From Streptomyces sp. A012304 (lineage in GTDB: Bacteria > Actinomycetota > Actinomycetes > Streptomycetales > Streptomycetaceae), in assembly GCF_026008495.1 (NCBI RefSeq), contig NZ_BQUN01000137.1, forward strand, positions 57,767-121,766: a DNA stretch of 64,000 bases, written 5' to 3'. Positions within the stretch are counted from its first letter, which is position 1. Every line of letters starts with the position of its first letter. The notes beneath the pieces are model-generated. The model did no database searches. It saw only the letters and a list, made by a program, of their open reading frames with translations, and was not told the DNA's origin. Shown one piece after another: positions 41,442 to 49,697 of this stretch. A program made the translations under genes and the position numbers.

Positions 41442-41987
41442 ATGGCCGACCATGCAACCCACGACGCCCAGGCCCGGGCCAGCCTGCACTTGCTGGTGCG
41501 GGACATCGAGCGGGTCCGCCGGCAGGTGGACGCACTGCGCACCCTCACCGCCCAGTTGGGCAACGTCTACCGTCCGCGCCGCTCCGGCCCGTCCACGGGC
41601 TTCGTCGTCTACGGACGCGCCCCCGCCCCCACGGTCCGCCTCGCGCAGGAGCTGCGGGACAGCGTCGAGACCCTGGTCACGGCGGCGGTGGACTTCGACC
41701 GCTCGCTCGGTTTCTCGTGGGACGCGGTGGGCTCCGCACTCGGCGTCACCAAGCAGGCGGTGCACCGCCGTTACGGCGCCCGCCGGGCCGCCGCCCAGAC
41801 GGCCGCGCAGACCGAGCGGGCGGCGGAGCCCTCCGGCACCCGTACCGTCAACGTCGGCACCGGCATCCCGGCCGTCCCGACGGTGCCCGCCGCCCGGTCC
41901 ATGCCGACCCAGCCGACGGCGGGCAGCCCGTCCCTGCGCGACGAGGCCCGGCCGACGGCGTTCCCCGGCCCGCGCAACGCCGGCTGA
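41442..41987 (+). CDS. HTH-containing hypothetical protein
   Basis: A 181-residue protein starting MADHATHDAQARASLHLLV (ATG 41442 with GAGAGG before; a TTG two codons earlier is possible). Residues 10-85 are helical and rich in Arg (LVRDIERVRRQVDALRTLTA, LAQELRDSVETLVTAAVDFD). Residues 88-115 form a helix-turn-helix, FSWDAVGSALGVTKQAVHRR. The last 60 residues are Pro/Thr/Ala-rich and disordered. It is probably a DNA-binding protein of unknown target. A terminator hairpin follows at 42021. Confidence 0.8.
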   Translation: MADHATHDAQARASLHLLVRDIERVRRQVDALRTLTAQLGNVYRPRRSGPSTGFVVYGRAPAPTVRLAQELRDSVETLVTAAVDFDRSLGFSWDAVGSALGVTKQAVHRRYGARRAAAQTAAQTERAAEPSGTRTVNVGTGIPAVPTVPAARSMPTQPTAGSPSLRDEARPTAFPGPRNAG

Positions 41988-42020
41988 CCCGACCCGGCCG
42001 GTCGCCCACACCCCCCACCC

Positions 42021-42046
42021 GCCCTCTCGGCACGCCCCGAGAGGGC
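42021..42046 (+). terminator. terminator hairpin after the HTH gene
   Basis: GCCCTCTCGG (42021-42030) and CCGAGAGGGC (42037-42046) form a perfect 10-bp stem with a six-base loop, 34 bases after the stop codon. Confidence 0.75.
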
Positions 42047-42143
42047 AGCCGCACAAGGGGCGGCCGTACAAGAGGCCAGCCATACAGAGGGCCACCGCGC
42101 AACAGCCCCGCCGTACAGAGGGCCGCCGCGCAAGAGGCCCGCC
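42047..42143. repeat. 16-18-bp tandem repeats
   Basis: Five diverged units alternating GCCGTACAGAGGGCC-like and ACCGCGCAACAGCCC-like forms fill the space between the terminator and the priA 3' end. Confidence 0.7.
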
Positions 42144-42166
42144 CTCATGTCTCAGGACGGCGTCGC

Positions 42167-44344
42167 TCAGCCGATGTCCGGCGGATCGATCCGCACCCAC
42201 ACGGCCGACGTCGCTCCCGGCCCCGAGGTCCCGCCGCCCCGGGCCATCCGCGCGGCCTGCGCGGCCTTCAGCGCGGAGGCCAGCGCGGCCCCGCTGCCCG
42301 GCGGCACCCGGATCAGCGCCCGTTCCCACTGCTCGCCGGGCGGCGGCATCCCCGGCCGGCGAGGCCGCCCGGCCGGGGTGACCGGCACGGGCACGGGTCC
42401 CAGCACCTCGGCCTCCCGAGGCAGCTCCACGGCCCTCAGGAACGCGGCCACCGCCTCCCCCGGCCCGGTCACCGCCGCCATCCGCGACACCGGCGGGAAG
42501 CCCAGCTCGGCCCGTTCGGCGAGTTCCCGCACGGCATGCCCGACGGGGTCCCACCGCACCAGCGCCTGCACCGGCCGCAGGGTCGGCTCGGCGACGACGA
42601 CCACGGTCCCGCCGTCCCCCTGCGGCCGCACCAGCGCGGCGGCCGCGATCCACCGCCGCAGCGCGTCCTCCCCGGCCCGCAGATCGGGCCGGGCGAGCAT
42701 CGCCCAGCCGTCCAGGAGCAGGGCCGCCGCGTACCCGCCCTCGGCGACGGGCTCGGCCCCGGGTGTGCTCACCACCAGCGCGGGCGTCCCCGGCACGGTG
42801 TCCAGTACCTGCTCACGGCCGGACGTGCGCACCGGCACGGCCGGGAAGGCCCGTCCCAGTTCCTCCGCGGTCCGCCGGGCCCCCACGACCTGCGCCCGCA
42901 GCCGGAAGGAACCGCACTCCGGGCAGTGCCAGGCGCCCTCCTCGCGCCCGCACCAGCCGCACGCCGTCGCGCCGCCGTCCCGCGCCTCCAACGGCCCGGA
43001 GCAGTGCCGGCACCGGGCCGGCGCACGGCACTGGGCGCACGCCATCCGCGGCACGTACCCCCGCCGGGGCACCTGCACCAGCACGGGCCCGTGCCGCAGG
43101 CCCTCGCGGACCGTCTGCCAGGCGAGGGTGGGCAGCCGGGCGGCCCGGGCGGCCTCGTCCCGGGCGAGGTCCTGGTCCCCCACGGTCCGCACCAGCGGAG
43201 CCGTACGCCGCACCTCCTCGCGCGCCGCGACCAGCGGCCGCGCCCACCCGCTCTCGACGAGCTGAGCGCCTTCGACGGTGCAGCTCCAACCCCCCATCAG
43301 GAAGCCGCACTTGTCCTGCGCGGCCCGCAGCAACAACACGTCCCGAGCATGCGGCTGCGGGGCGTGCGGCTCGCTGTGGCTGTCGTCCCCGTCGTCCCAG
43401 ACGGCGACCAGCCCCAGATCGCGCACCGGCGCGAACATCGCGGCCCGCGTCCCCACGACGGCCCGCACGGACCCCCGGCGCACGGCCAGCCACTCGCGGT
43501 ACCGCTTCTCGGGCCCGGCGTCGGCGGTGAGCAGCGCGTGCCGGCCCTCCCCCAGCACCGCGGTCAGCGCCGCGTCGACCCGCGCGGCGGCCCGCCCGTC
43601 CGGGACGACGACCAGGGCGCCGCGCCCGGAGGCGAGCGTGGCTGCGACGGCACGCGCCAGCTCCTCGCTCCACCGGGGGCCGGGCAGCGCGTTCCACACG
43701 GCACGCGGCGAGCCTCCCGAGGCCAGCGACTCCAGAAACGCGCCGCCGTGCTCGTAACGCGCCCAGGGCCCGGCGGCCGGGGCCCGGGGCGGCGGGAGCG
43801 GCGCGGGCGAGGGCCGCTGCTCGGCGCGGGCGCTGCGGGGCGGCACGGCCAGTTGCAGCACGTCCGCCAGGCTCCCGGCGTACCGGTCGGCGACCGCCCG
43901 GGCCAGGCCGAGCAGTTCCTCGCTGAGGACCCGCTCGGGGGACACGATCTGAGCCAGCGCCGCGAGCGGCCCGGAGTAGTCGGACTCGGCGAGCCGCTCG
44001 ACGAGGAACCCGTCGATGAGCCCCCCGCCCTCGCGCCGCCCCTCGCGCACCCGCCCGCGGCCGGCCCCGAACCGCACCCGCACCCGCACGCCCGGCTGCG
44101 CCTCGGCGTCCAGCTCGGCCGGTACCGCGTAGTCGAAGTACCGGTCGAGATGCAGCACACCTTTGTCGACCAGCACCCGCGCGACCGGCAGCTCCTCGGC
44201 GAGCGCGGCCCCCCGCCAGGTCCTGGGCTTCGCCCGTGGGGCCTTGGCCTTGCGCACGCTCTCCCGAATCAGCGCGAGCTGCTCCGGCGGCGCCCCGTCC
44301 CCGGCCGCGCCACCGACGCCCCCCTGCCCGTTCTCGCTGCTCAC
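42167..44344 (-). CDS. priA: primosomal protein N' (PriA), helicase motifs degenerate
   Basis: A 725-residue replication-restart protein. GTG start at 44344 (MSSENGQGGVGG). The N-terminal 3'-end-binding domain (VARVLVDKGVLHLDRYFDYAV, GVRVRVRFG) is intact. The zinc-binding region has four CxxC pairs (CAQC, CRHC, CGWC, CPEC). The helicase core is changed: where E. coli PriA has a GxTGSGKT Walker A, this protein reads AVWNALPGPRWSEELARAV, and the DEEH box reads WDDGDDSH. It therefore probably cannot hydrolyse ATP and works as a structural loader. Actinobacterial PriA proteins are known to differ in this way. It follows metK on the same strand. Confidence 0.9.
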   Translation of the reverse strand: MSSENGQGGVGGAAGDGAPPEQLALIRESVRKAKAPRAKPRTWRGAALAEELPVARVLVDKGVLHLDRYFDYAVPAELDAEAQPGVRVRVRFGAGRGRVREGRREGGGLIDGFLVERLAESDYSGPLAALAQIVSPERVLSEELLGLARAVADRYAGSLADVLQLAVPPRSARAEQRPSPAPLPPPRAPAAGPWARYEHGGAFLESLASGGSPRAVWNALPGPRWSEELARAVAATLASGRGALVVVPDGRAAARVDAALTAVLGEGRHALLTADAGPEKRYREWLAVRRGSVRAVVGTRAAMFAPVRDLGLVAVWDDGDDSHSEPHAPQPHARDVLLLRAAQDKCGFLMGGWSCTVEGAQLVESGWARPLVAAREEVRRTAPLVRTVGDQDLARDEAARAARLPTLAWQTVREGLRHGPVLVQVPRRGYVPRMACAQCRAPARCRHCSGPLEARDGGATACGWCGREEGAWHCPECGSFRLRAQVVGARRTAEELGRAFPAVPVRTSGREQVLDTVPGTPALVVSTPGAEPVAEGGYAAALLLDGWAMLARPDLRAGEDALRRWIAAAALVRPQGDGGTVVVVAEPTLRPVQALVRWDPVGHAVRELAERAELGFPPVSRMAAVTGPGEAVAAFLRAVELPREAEVLGPVPVPVTPAGRPRRPGMPPPGEQWERALIRVPPGSGAALASALKAAQAARMARGGGTSGPGATSAVWVRIDPPDIG

Positions 44345-44397
44345 GCTTGCATTCTTACCAAACGCCACTGACAAAGGGCGGCGCCGGAACGGCCCCG

Positions 44398-44477
44398 CCA
44401 CACAGGCCGCACAGCACCGCCCAGCCACACCGGCCGCACAGCACCGGTCCCGCAACACCCGCCGCACAGCACCGAGG
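44398..44477. repeat. three-copy 27-bp tandem repeat
   Basis: Units at 44398, 44425 and 44453, each containing CGGCCGCACAGCACCG or a close variant (CACACAGGCCGCACAGCACC in the first). They lie between the metK terminator and the priA start. Confidence 0.85.
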
Positions 44478-44507
44478 CCCGGCGCCCCGAAAGGGACACC
44501 GGGCCTC
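44474..44507 (-). terminator. metK terminator hairpin
   Basis: GAGGCCCGG (44474-44482) pairs with CCGGGCCTC (44499-44507), 18 bases after the metK stop codon. Confidence 0.65.
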
Positions 44508-44525
44508 GCGGACCGGGTGCGGGAA

Positions 44526-45734
44526 CTACAGCCCCGCCGCCTGCCGCAGCGCCTCCACGCGGTCCGTGCGCTCCCACGTGAAGTCGGGCAGCTCACGGCC
44601 GAAGTGACCGTACGCGGCGGTCTGGGCGTAGATGGGGCGGAGCAGGTCGAGGTCGCGGATGATCGCGGCCGGACGCAGGTCGAAGACCTCGTCGATCGCC
44701 TTCTCGATCTTCTCCGGCTCGATCTTGTGGGTACCGAAGGTCTCCACGAACAGACCCACCGGCTCGGCCTTGCCGATCGCGTACGCCACCTGGACCTCGC
44801 AGCGCGCGGCCAGCCCGGCGGCGACCACGTTCTTGGCGACCCAGCGCATCGCGTAGGCGGCGGAGCGGTCCACCTTGGACGGGTCCTTGCCCGAGAAGGC
44901 ACCGCCGCCGTGACGGGCGAAGCCGCCGTACGTGTCGATGATGATCTTGCGGCCGGTGAGGCCGGCGTCGCCCATCGGGCCGCCGATCTCGAAGCGGCCG
45001 GTCGGGTTGACCAGCAGGCGGTAGTTCTCGGTGTCGAGCTTGATGCCGTCGTCCAGCAGCGCCTTCAGCTCCGGCTCCACGACGAACTCGCGGATGTCGG
45101 GGGCGAGCAGGGAGTCCAGGTCGATGTCCGAGGCGTGCTGCGAGGAGACGACGACGGTGTCGAGGCGGACCGCCTTGTCGCCGTCGTACTCGATGGTGAC
45201 CTGGGTCTTGCCGTCGGGGCGCAGGTAGGGGATGGTGCCGTTCTTGCGGACGTCCGACAGGCGCTTGGACAGGCGGTGCGCCAGGAAGATCGGCAGCGGC
45301 ATCAGCGTCGGCGTCTCGTCGGAGGCGTAGCCGAACATCAGACCCTGGTCACCCGCGCCCTGGCGGTCCAGCTCATCGTCGTCGCCCTCGACCCGGGACT
45401 CGTACGCCGTGTCCACACCCTGCGCGATGTCCGGGGACTGTGCGCCGATCGACACCGACACTCCGCAGGAGGCGCCGTCGAAGCCCTTCTTGGAGGAGTC
45501 GTAGCCGATCTCCAGGATCTTGTCCCGGACGAGCTGCGGGATCGGCGCGTACGCCTTGGTCGTGACCTCACCGGCCACGTGCACCAGACCGGTCGTGATC
45601 AGGGTCTCGACGGCGACCCGGGAGGTCGGGTCCTCGCGGAGCAACGCGTCGAGAATGGTGTCGCTGATCTGGTCAGCGATCTTGTCGGGGTGACCCTCGG
45701 TCACGGACTCCGAGGTGAACAGGCGACGGGACAC
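44526..45734 (-). CDS. metK: S-adenosylmethionine synthetase
   Basis: Makes SAM from methionine and ATP. It has 402 residues from a GTG at 45734 (RRLFTSESVTEGHPDKIADQ), with GGGAG just upstream. Signatures are GAGDQGLMFGYASDET (ATP site), GGAFSGKDPSKVDRSAAY (P-loop-like) and the C-terminal GRELPDFTWERTDRVEAL. SAM supply affects secondary metabolism in Streptomyces. A -10-like TAAACT about 80 bases upstream may be its promoter. No SAM riboswitch was seen in the 240-base leader region. Confidence 0.97.
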   Translation of the reverse strand: MSRRLFTSESVTEGHPDKIADQISDTILDALLREDPTSRVAVETLITTGLVHVAGEVTTKAYAPIPQLVRDKILEIGYDSSKKGFDGASCGVSVSIGAQSPDIAQGVDTAYESRVEGDDDELDRQGAGDQGLMFGYASDETPTLMPLPIFLAHRLSKRLSDVRKNGTIPYLRPDGKTQVTIEYDGDKAVRLDTVVVSSQHASDIDLDSLLAPDIREFVVEPELKALLDDGIKLDTENYRLLVNPTGRFEIGGPMGDAGLTGRKIIIDTYGGFARHGGGAFSGKDPSKVDRSAAYAMRWVAKNVVAAGLAARCEVQVAYAIGKAEPVGLFVETFGTHKIEPEKIEKAIDEVFDLRPAAIIRDLDLLRPIYAQTAAYGHFGRELPDFTWERTDRVEALRQAAGL

Positions 45735-45974
45735 AACGCTCCCTGGGGTTGCAGCGGCTGCTGGCTGATCATTGACGGACGCGCCGGGAGCTGCGCCCGG
45801 AGTCGTCCGAGAACAGTTTATCGGTCGCGCTCGACCACCGGCCCATCTGTCTCGCCTCTCGGGAGCGCTGTGACCTGCGGCACAGGCATTCTGCCGAATG
45901 CCGAGCGCCATTGGCCAGGGGCGCCACGCCCCGATCGAGCGAGGTTCGAGGGAACGGCGAAGCGCATCAAACAT

Positions 45975-47177
45975 TCAGTCCAGTCGTCGCGTCACCAGGT
46001 CCCACACGGTTTCGGCCAGGGCTTCCTTGGGGCCGTGGGGGACGGGGGTCTCGCTGCCGTCGGCGCCCAGGACGACCGCTTCGTTCTCCTCCGAGCCGAA
46101 GGTCTTGCGCTCCCCCACCTCGTTCACCACCAGCAGGTCGCAGCCCTTGCGCTCCAGCTTCGCCCGGCCGTTGGCCAGCACGTCGTCGGTCTCGGCGGCG
46201 AAGCCGACGACGACCTGACCGGGGCGTGCGCGATCAGCGGAAATCTCCGCGAGGATGTCCGGATTTCGCACGAGGACGATGGGCTCCGGATCCTGACCGT
46301 CCTTTTTCTTTATCTTCCCGGCCGCGTAGGCCGAAGGGCGGAAATCGGCGACGGCGGCCGCCATGACGACGGCGTCGGCGTCCGCGGCCGCCTTCAGGAC
46401 CGCCTCGCGCAGCTGGACGGCCGTACCCACCTGGACGACGTCGACGCCGGCCGGGTCGGGCAGTGCGGTGTTGGCCGCCACCAGGGTGACGCGGGCGCCC
46501 CGGGCGGCGGCGGTGCGGGCGAGGGCGTAGCCCTGCTTGCCGGAGGAGCGGTTGCCGAGGAAGCGGACGGGGTCGAGGGGCTCACGGGTGCCGCCTGCGC
46601 TGACGACGACATGCCGCCCGGCGAGGTCGGGCTCGCGCACCCCCCTGGCCAGGACGCGGCGGCAGACCTCGAAGATCTCCGCCGGGTCCGGCAGCCGGCC
46701 CTTGCCGGTGTCGACGCCGGTGAGGCGGCCGACGGCCGGCTCGACGACGACGGCACCGCGGCGGCGCAGCGTCGCCACGTTCTCCTGGGTGGCCGGGTGC
46801 TCCCACATCTCGGTGTGCATCGCGGGCGCGAACACCACCGGGCAGCGGGCGGTGAGCAGGGTGTTGGTCAGCAGGTCGTCGGCGAGGCCGTGGGCCGCCT
46901 TGGCGAGGATGTCCGCGGTGGCGGGGGCGACGACCACCAGGTCGGCGTGCTGGCCGATACGGACGTGGGGGACCTCGTGGACGTCGTCCCAGACCTCCGT
47001 GGAGACCGGGTTGCCGGAGAGGGCGGACCAGGTCGCGGCGCCCACGAAGTGCAGGGCGGAGGCGGTGGGCACCACCCGTACGTCGTGGCCGGACTCCGTC
47101 AGTCTGCGCAGCAGCTCACACGCCTTGTACGCGGCGATGCCGCCGCTGACCCCCAGAACGACCTTCGGCTTGTCCAC
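45975..47177 (-). CDS. coaBC: bifunctional PPC decarboxylase / PPC synthetase (CoaBC)
   Basis: A 400-residue coenzyme A biosynthesis enzyme. The N-terminal CoaC flavoprotein (residues 1-180; LGVSGGIAAYKACELLRRL, TWSALSGNPVSTEVWDD, PATADILAKAAHGLADDLL, VFAPAMHTEMWEHPATQENV) decarboxylates phosphopantothenoylcysteine. The C-terminal CoaB half (VVVSAGGTREPLDPVRFLGN, SSGKQGYALARTAAARGA, AAAVADFRPS, KIKKKDG) makes that intermediate from phosphopantothenate and cysteine with CTP. GTG start at 47177 with GGGGAGAGA upstream. It lies below rpoZ, but a strong hairpin separates the two. Confidence 0.97.
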   Translation of the reverse strand: MDKPKVVLGVSGGIAAYKACELLRRLTESGHDVRVVPTASALHFVGAATWSALSGNPVSTEVWDDVHEVPHVRIGQHADLVVVAPATADILAKAAHGLADDLLTNTLLTARCPVVFAPAMHTEMWEHPATQENVATLRRRGAVVVEPAVGRLTGVDTGKGRLPDPAEIFEVCRRVLARGVREPDLAGRHVVVSAGGTREPLDPVRFLGNRSSGKQGYALARTAAARGARVTLVAANTALPDPAGVDVVQVGTAVQLREAVLKAAADADAVVMAAAVADFRPSAYAAGKIKKKDGQDPEPIVLVRNPDILAEISADRARPGQVVVGFAAETDDVLANGRAKLERKGCDLLVVNEVGERKTFGSEENEAVVLGADGSETPVPHGPKEALAETVWDLVTRRLD

Positions 47178-47238
47178 CGTCTCTCCCCGGACCTCGGCTC
47201 CTGTACGCCCTGGGCGGGGCGTACCTCCCCATCACACA

Positions 47239-47273
47239 CCACAGGCCCGGCAGTCGCGCTGCCGGGCCTGTGG
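47239..47273 (-). terminator. strong hairpin between rpoZ and coaBC
   Basis: A perfect 15-bp stem (CCACAGGCCCGGCAG, 47239-47253, with 47259-47273) and a five-base loop, 25 bases after the rpoZ stop. It should end or reduce read-through into coaBC. Confidence 0.85.
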
Positions 47274-47298
47274 AAAAACCAACTGCGAGCCGAAAATA

Positions 47299-47571
47299 TT
47301 ACTGGGCCGGGCCCTCGATGGCCTCGGACGTCAGCAGTCCGGCGTTGATCTCGCGAAGGGCGATCGAGAGCGGCTTCTCGTGGACGTGGGTGTCCACGAG
47401 CGGACCGACGTACTCGAGGAGGCCCTCGCCGAGCTGCGAGTAGTACGCGTTGATCTGGCGGGCCCGCTTGGCCGCGTAGATCACGAGGCTGTACTTCGAG
47501 TCGGTGGCCTCGAGGAGCTCGTCGATCGGCGGGGTGATGATGCCCTCGGGCGCGGAGATGGAAGAGGACAC
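47299..47571 (-). CDS. rpoZ: RNA polymerase omega subunit
   Basis: A 90-residue protein: ITPPIDELLEATDSKYSLV, YAAKRARQINAYYSQLGEG and HEKPLSIALREINAGLL are the conserved omega segments that latch the beta-prime C-terminus. GTG start at 47571 after GGAAGG. Omega loss in Streptomyces is known to affect antibiotic production and morphology. It follows gmk by 53 bases, an arrangement seen widely in bacteria. Confidence 0.97.
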   Translation of the reverse strand: MSSSISAPEGIITPPIDELLEATDSKYSLVIYAAKRARQINAYYSQLGEGLLEYVGPLVDTHVHEKPLSIALREINAGLLTSEAIEGPAQ

Positions 47572-47624
47572 GCTCTACCTTCCGATGGGTGGGAAAAGAT
47601 CGGCCGTGATCACATCACCTGTGA

Positions 47625-48182
47625 TCACACAACATCCATCAAGGCTAGCAGCTCGCGCGCCACGTCCTCGACGGAGGTGTTGACCAGGGTCTCGTCGAAC
47701 TCCGGCTCGGCCGCGAGTTCGATCTTCGCCGCGTCCAGGCGGCGGGCGATCACCTCGGGCGGCTCGGTGCCGCGTCCGGTGAGTCTGCGCACCAGCTCCT
47801 CCCAGGAGGGCGGAGCCAGGAACACCAGCTGGGCCTCCGGCATGGACTCGCGGACCTGCCGCGCGCCCTGGAGGTCGATCTCCAGGAGCACGGGCTCGCC
47901 CGCCTCCAGGCGCTCCAGCACGGCGGCTCGGGGAGTGCCGTAGCGGTTGCCGGCGAACTCCGCCCACTCCAGCAGCTCGCCGTTGGCGATCAGCTTGTCC
48001 ATCTCGTCGTCGGTGACGAAGAAGTAGTGGACTCCGTGCTGCTCGCCGGGGCGGGGCTTGCGGGTCGTCGCCGACACCGAGAGCCAGACCTCGGGGTGTT
48101 CCTTGCGCATATGGGCGACGACCGTGCTCTTGCCGACCCCGGAGGGGCCGGAGAGCACGGTCAGCCGCGGACGTTCACTCAT
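47625..48182 (-). CDS. gmk: guanylate kinase
   Basis: Phosphorylates GMP to GDP. It has 185 residues: Walker A LSGPSGVGKST (residues 10-20), GMP-binding SATTRKPRPGEQHGVHYFFV and GELLEWAEFAGNRYGTP, and VLLEIDLQGARQVRE. The LID has RRLTGRGTEPPEVIARRL. It is part of an ihf-gmk-rpoZ group on one strand, as in many actinobacteria. Confidence 0.97.
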   Translation of the reverse strand: MSERPRLTVLSGPSGVGKSTVVAHMRKEHPEVWLSVSATTRKPRPGEQHGVHYFFVTDDEMDKLIANGELLEWAEFAGNRYGTPRAAVLERLEAGEPVLLEIDLQGARQVRESMPEAQLVFLAPPSWEELVRRLTGRGTEPPEVIARRLDAAKIELAAEPEFDETLVNTSVEDVARELLALMDVV

Positions 48183-48242
48183 GCAGCGATTATTCCAGCT
48201 ATCCCGCAGTGCCCGGGACGGTCGGCCCGGAGCACCTCGGAC

Positions 48243-48566
48243 TCACTTGGCGGTGTCGCCGAACTCACGCTCCAGAGAGGCGATCTGGTTGGAACCGAGA
48301 CCCCGCACGCGGCGGCTCTCGGAGATGCCGAGCCGCTCCATGATCTGCTTGGCGCGGACCTTGCCCACGCCCGGCAGGGACTCGAGCAGGGCGGAGACCT
48401 TCATCTTGCCGATGACGTCGTTTTCCTGACCCTGCTTGATGACCTCGTGGAGGGAGGCGCCGGAGTGCTTGAGTCGATTCTTGACCTCGGCCCGCTCCCG
48501 GCGAGCCGCGGCGGCCTTTTCGAGCGCGGCTGCGCGCTGTTCGGGGGTAAGGGGCGGAAGAGCCAC
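48243..48566 (-). CDS. ihf: actinobacterial integration host factor (sIHF/mIHF)
   Basis: A 107-residue nucleoid protein from a GTG at 48566 (MALPPLTPEQRAAALEKA), with GAGGTGAC upstream. A long N-terminal helix is followed by a compact helix-two-turn-helix (LLESLPGVGKVRAKQIMERL, RVRGLGSNQIASLEREF) that grips DNA. The family is specific to actinobacteria and unrelated in sequence to E. coli IHF. It bends DNA and affects development and antibiotics in S. coelicolor. The 279 bases upstream hold a possible promoter (CTGACT, 17 bases, TAGTCT on the reverse strand near 48675) and no gene. Confidence 0.96.
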   Translation of the reverse strand: MALPPLTPEQRAAALEKAAAARRERAEVKNRLKHSGASLHEVIKQGQENDVIGKMKVSALLESLPGVGKVRAKQIMERLGISESRRVRGLGSNQIASLEREFGDTAK

Positions 48567-48845
48567 GCCTACGTCACCTCGGATGTCGAACTGTCGGATA
48601 CGGACCGGTGAGGAACCTAGTCGCCCCACACCTGAGGAGCCACGAGCAACACGCTTGCCCGTTCACTCTCCGTCGGAGACTAGCGGCCAACTCCGCCAGA
48701 GTCAGCGAGAACAGAGGAAAAGTCCTGGTCAGCCTCCGTCAGGCCGGACATTGAGGACATAATGCCCCGGATTTGAGGATGTATCCAGGCTCAAGTCGGC
48801 CGCGGGCCGTCCGCCGGAGCCCCCGGTCGGACGGCCGGCTGGCTC

Positions 48846-49697
48846 TCAGGCGGCCGCGACGGCGGCCCTGACCTCGTCCGCGAACCGCTGTGCGGCGTCA
48901 CGCAGAGCGACCACGTCGGGACCGTGGCGCAACACTCCCCGGCTCACGTTCGGCACGACGTTGCCCACGGCGGACCCGAAGACCCGGGGCAGATCCGCCG
49001 CGGTCGCCCCCTGGGCGCCGACGCCGGGCGCGAGGAGCGGCCCGTTGATGCCGAGGTCGTAGGTCGACAGGTCGCCGAGCGTCGCACCGACGACCGCCCC
49101 GAAGGAGCCCAGCGGCTCCTCCCCCGCGTTCTCGGCGGCCAGGTGCGCCAGCATCGTCGCGCCCACGTCGCGCCCCGCGTGGTCCTCGACGCGGACCGCG
49201 TGCTGCACCTCGCGGCCCTCCGGGTTGGAGGTCAGCGCCAGCACGAACAGCCCGGCGCCGCTCTCCCGCGCCAGCGCCACCGCCGGCGAGAGCGACCCGT
49301 AGCCGAGGTACGGCGAGACGGTCAGCGCGTCCGAGAACAGCGGGGCGTCCGGGTGGAGGAAGGACTCGGCGTACGCGGCCATGGTCGAGCCGATGTCGCC
49401 GCGCTTGGCGTCCATCACGACCAGGGCCCCGGCCTCCCGCGCCTCCCGCACGCACGTCTCCAGGACGGCGATCCCGCGCGAGCCGAAACGCTCGAAGAAG
49501 GCGCTCTGCGGCTTCAGGACGGCCACCCGCCCGGCCACCGCCTCGACGACCGTCCGGCTGAACCGCTCCACACCGGCGACGTCGTCGTTCAGTCCCCACT
49601 CCACGAGCAGGGAGGCGTGCGGGTCGATGCCGACGCACAGCGGGCCGCGCTCGTCCATGGCACGGCGCAGGCGGGCGCCGAAGGGCTCCTGGGTCAT
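48846..49697 (-). CDS. pyrF: orotidine 5'-phosphate decarboxylase
   Basis: Last step to UMP. It has 283 residues, the long (type 2) form found in actinobacteria. Motifs are GPLCVGIDPHASLLVEWG, the catalytic VVMDAKRGDIGSTMAAYA block (Asp-x-Lys-x-x-Asp), ALTVSPYLGYGSLSP and LLAPGVGAQGATAADL. The ATG overlaps the pyrD stop by four bases. It is the last gene of the pyr operon. Confidence 0.97.
   Translation of the reverse strand: MTQEPFGARLRRAMDERGPLCVGIDPHASLLVEWGLNDDVAGVERFSRTVVEAVAGRVAVLKPQSAFFERFGSRGIAVLETCVREAREAGALVVMDAKRGDIGSTMAAYAESFLHPDAPLFSDALTVSPYLGYGSLSPAVALARESGAGLFVLALTSNPEGREVQHAVRVEDHAGRDVGATMLAHLAAENAGEEPLGSFGAVVGATLGDLSTYDLGINGPLLAPGVGAQGATAADLPRVFGSAVGNVVPNVSRGVLRHGPDVVALRDAAQRFADEVRAAVAAA

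Noticed and set aside
40215..42653. 812-codon frame joining fmt with upstream sequence
   Set aside because: The extension runs through the 13-bp repeat array and antisense to the HTH gene; fmt homology begins exactly at the ATG at 41147.
45735..45974. SAM riboswitch before metK
   Set aside because: No SAM-I or SAM-II core was recognisable in the leader; only a -10-like TAAACT.
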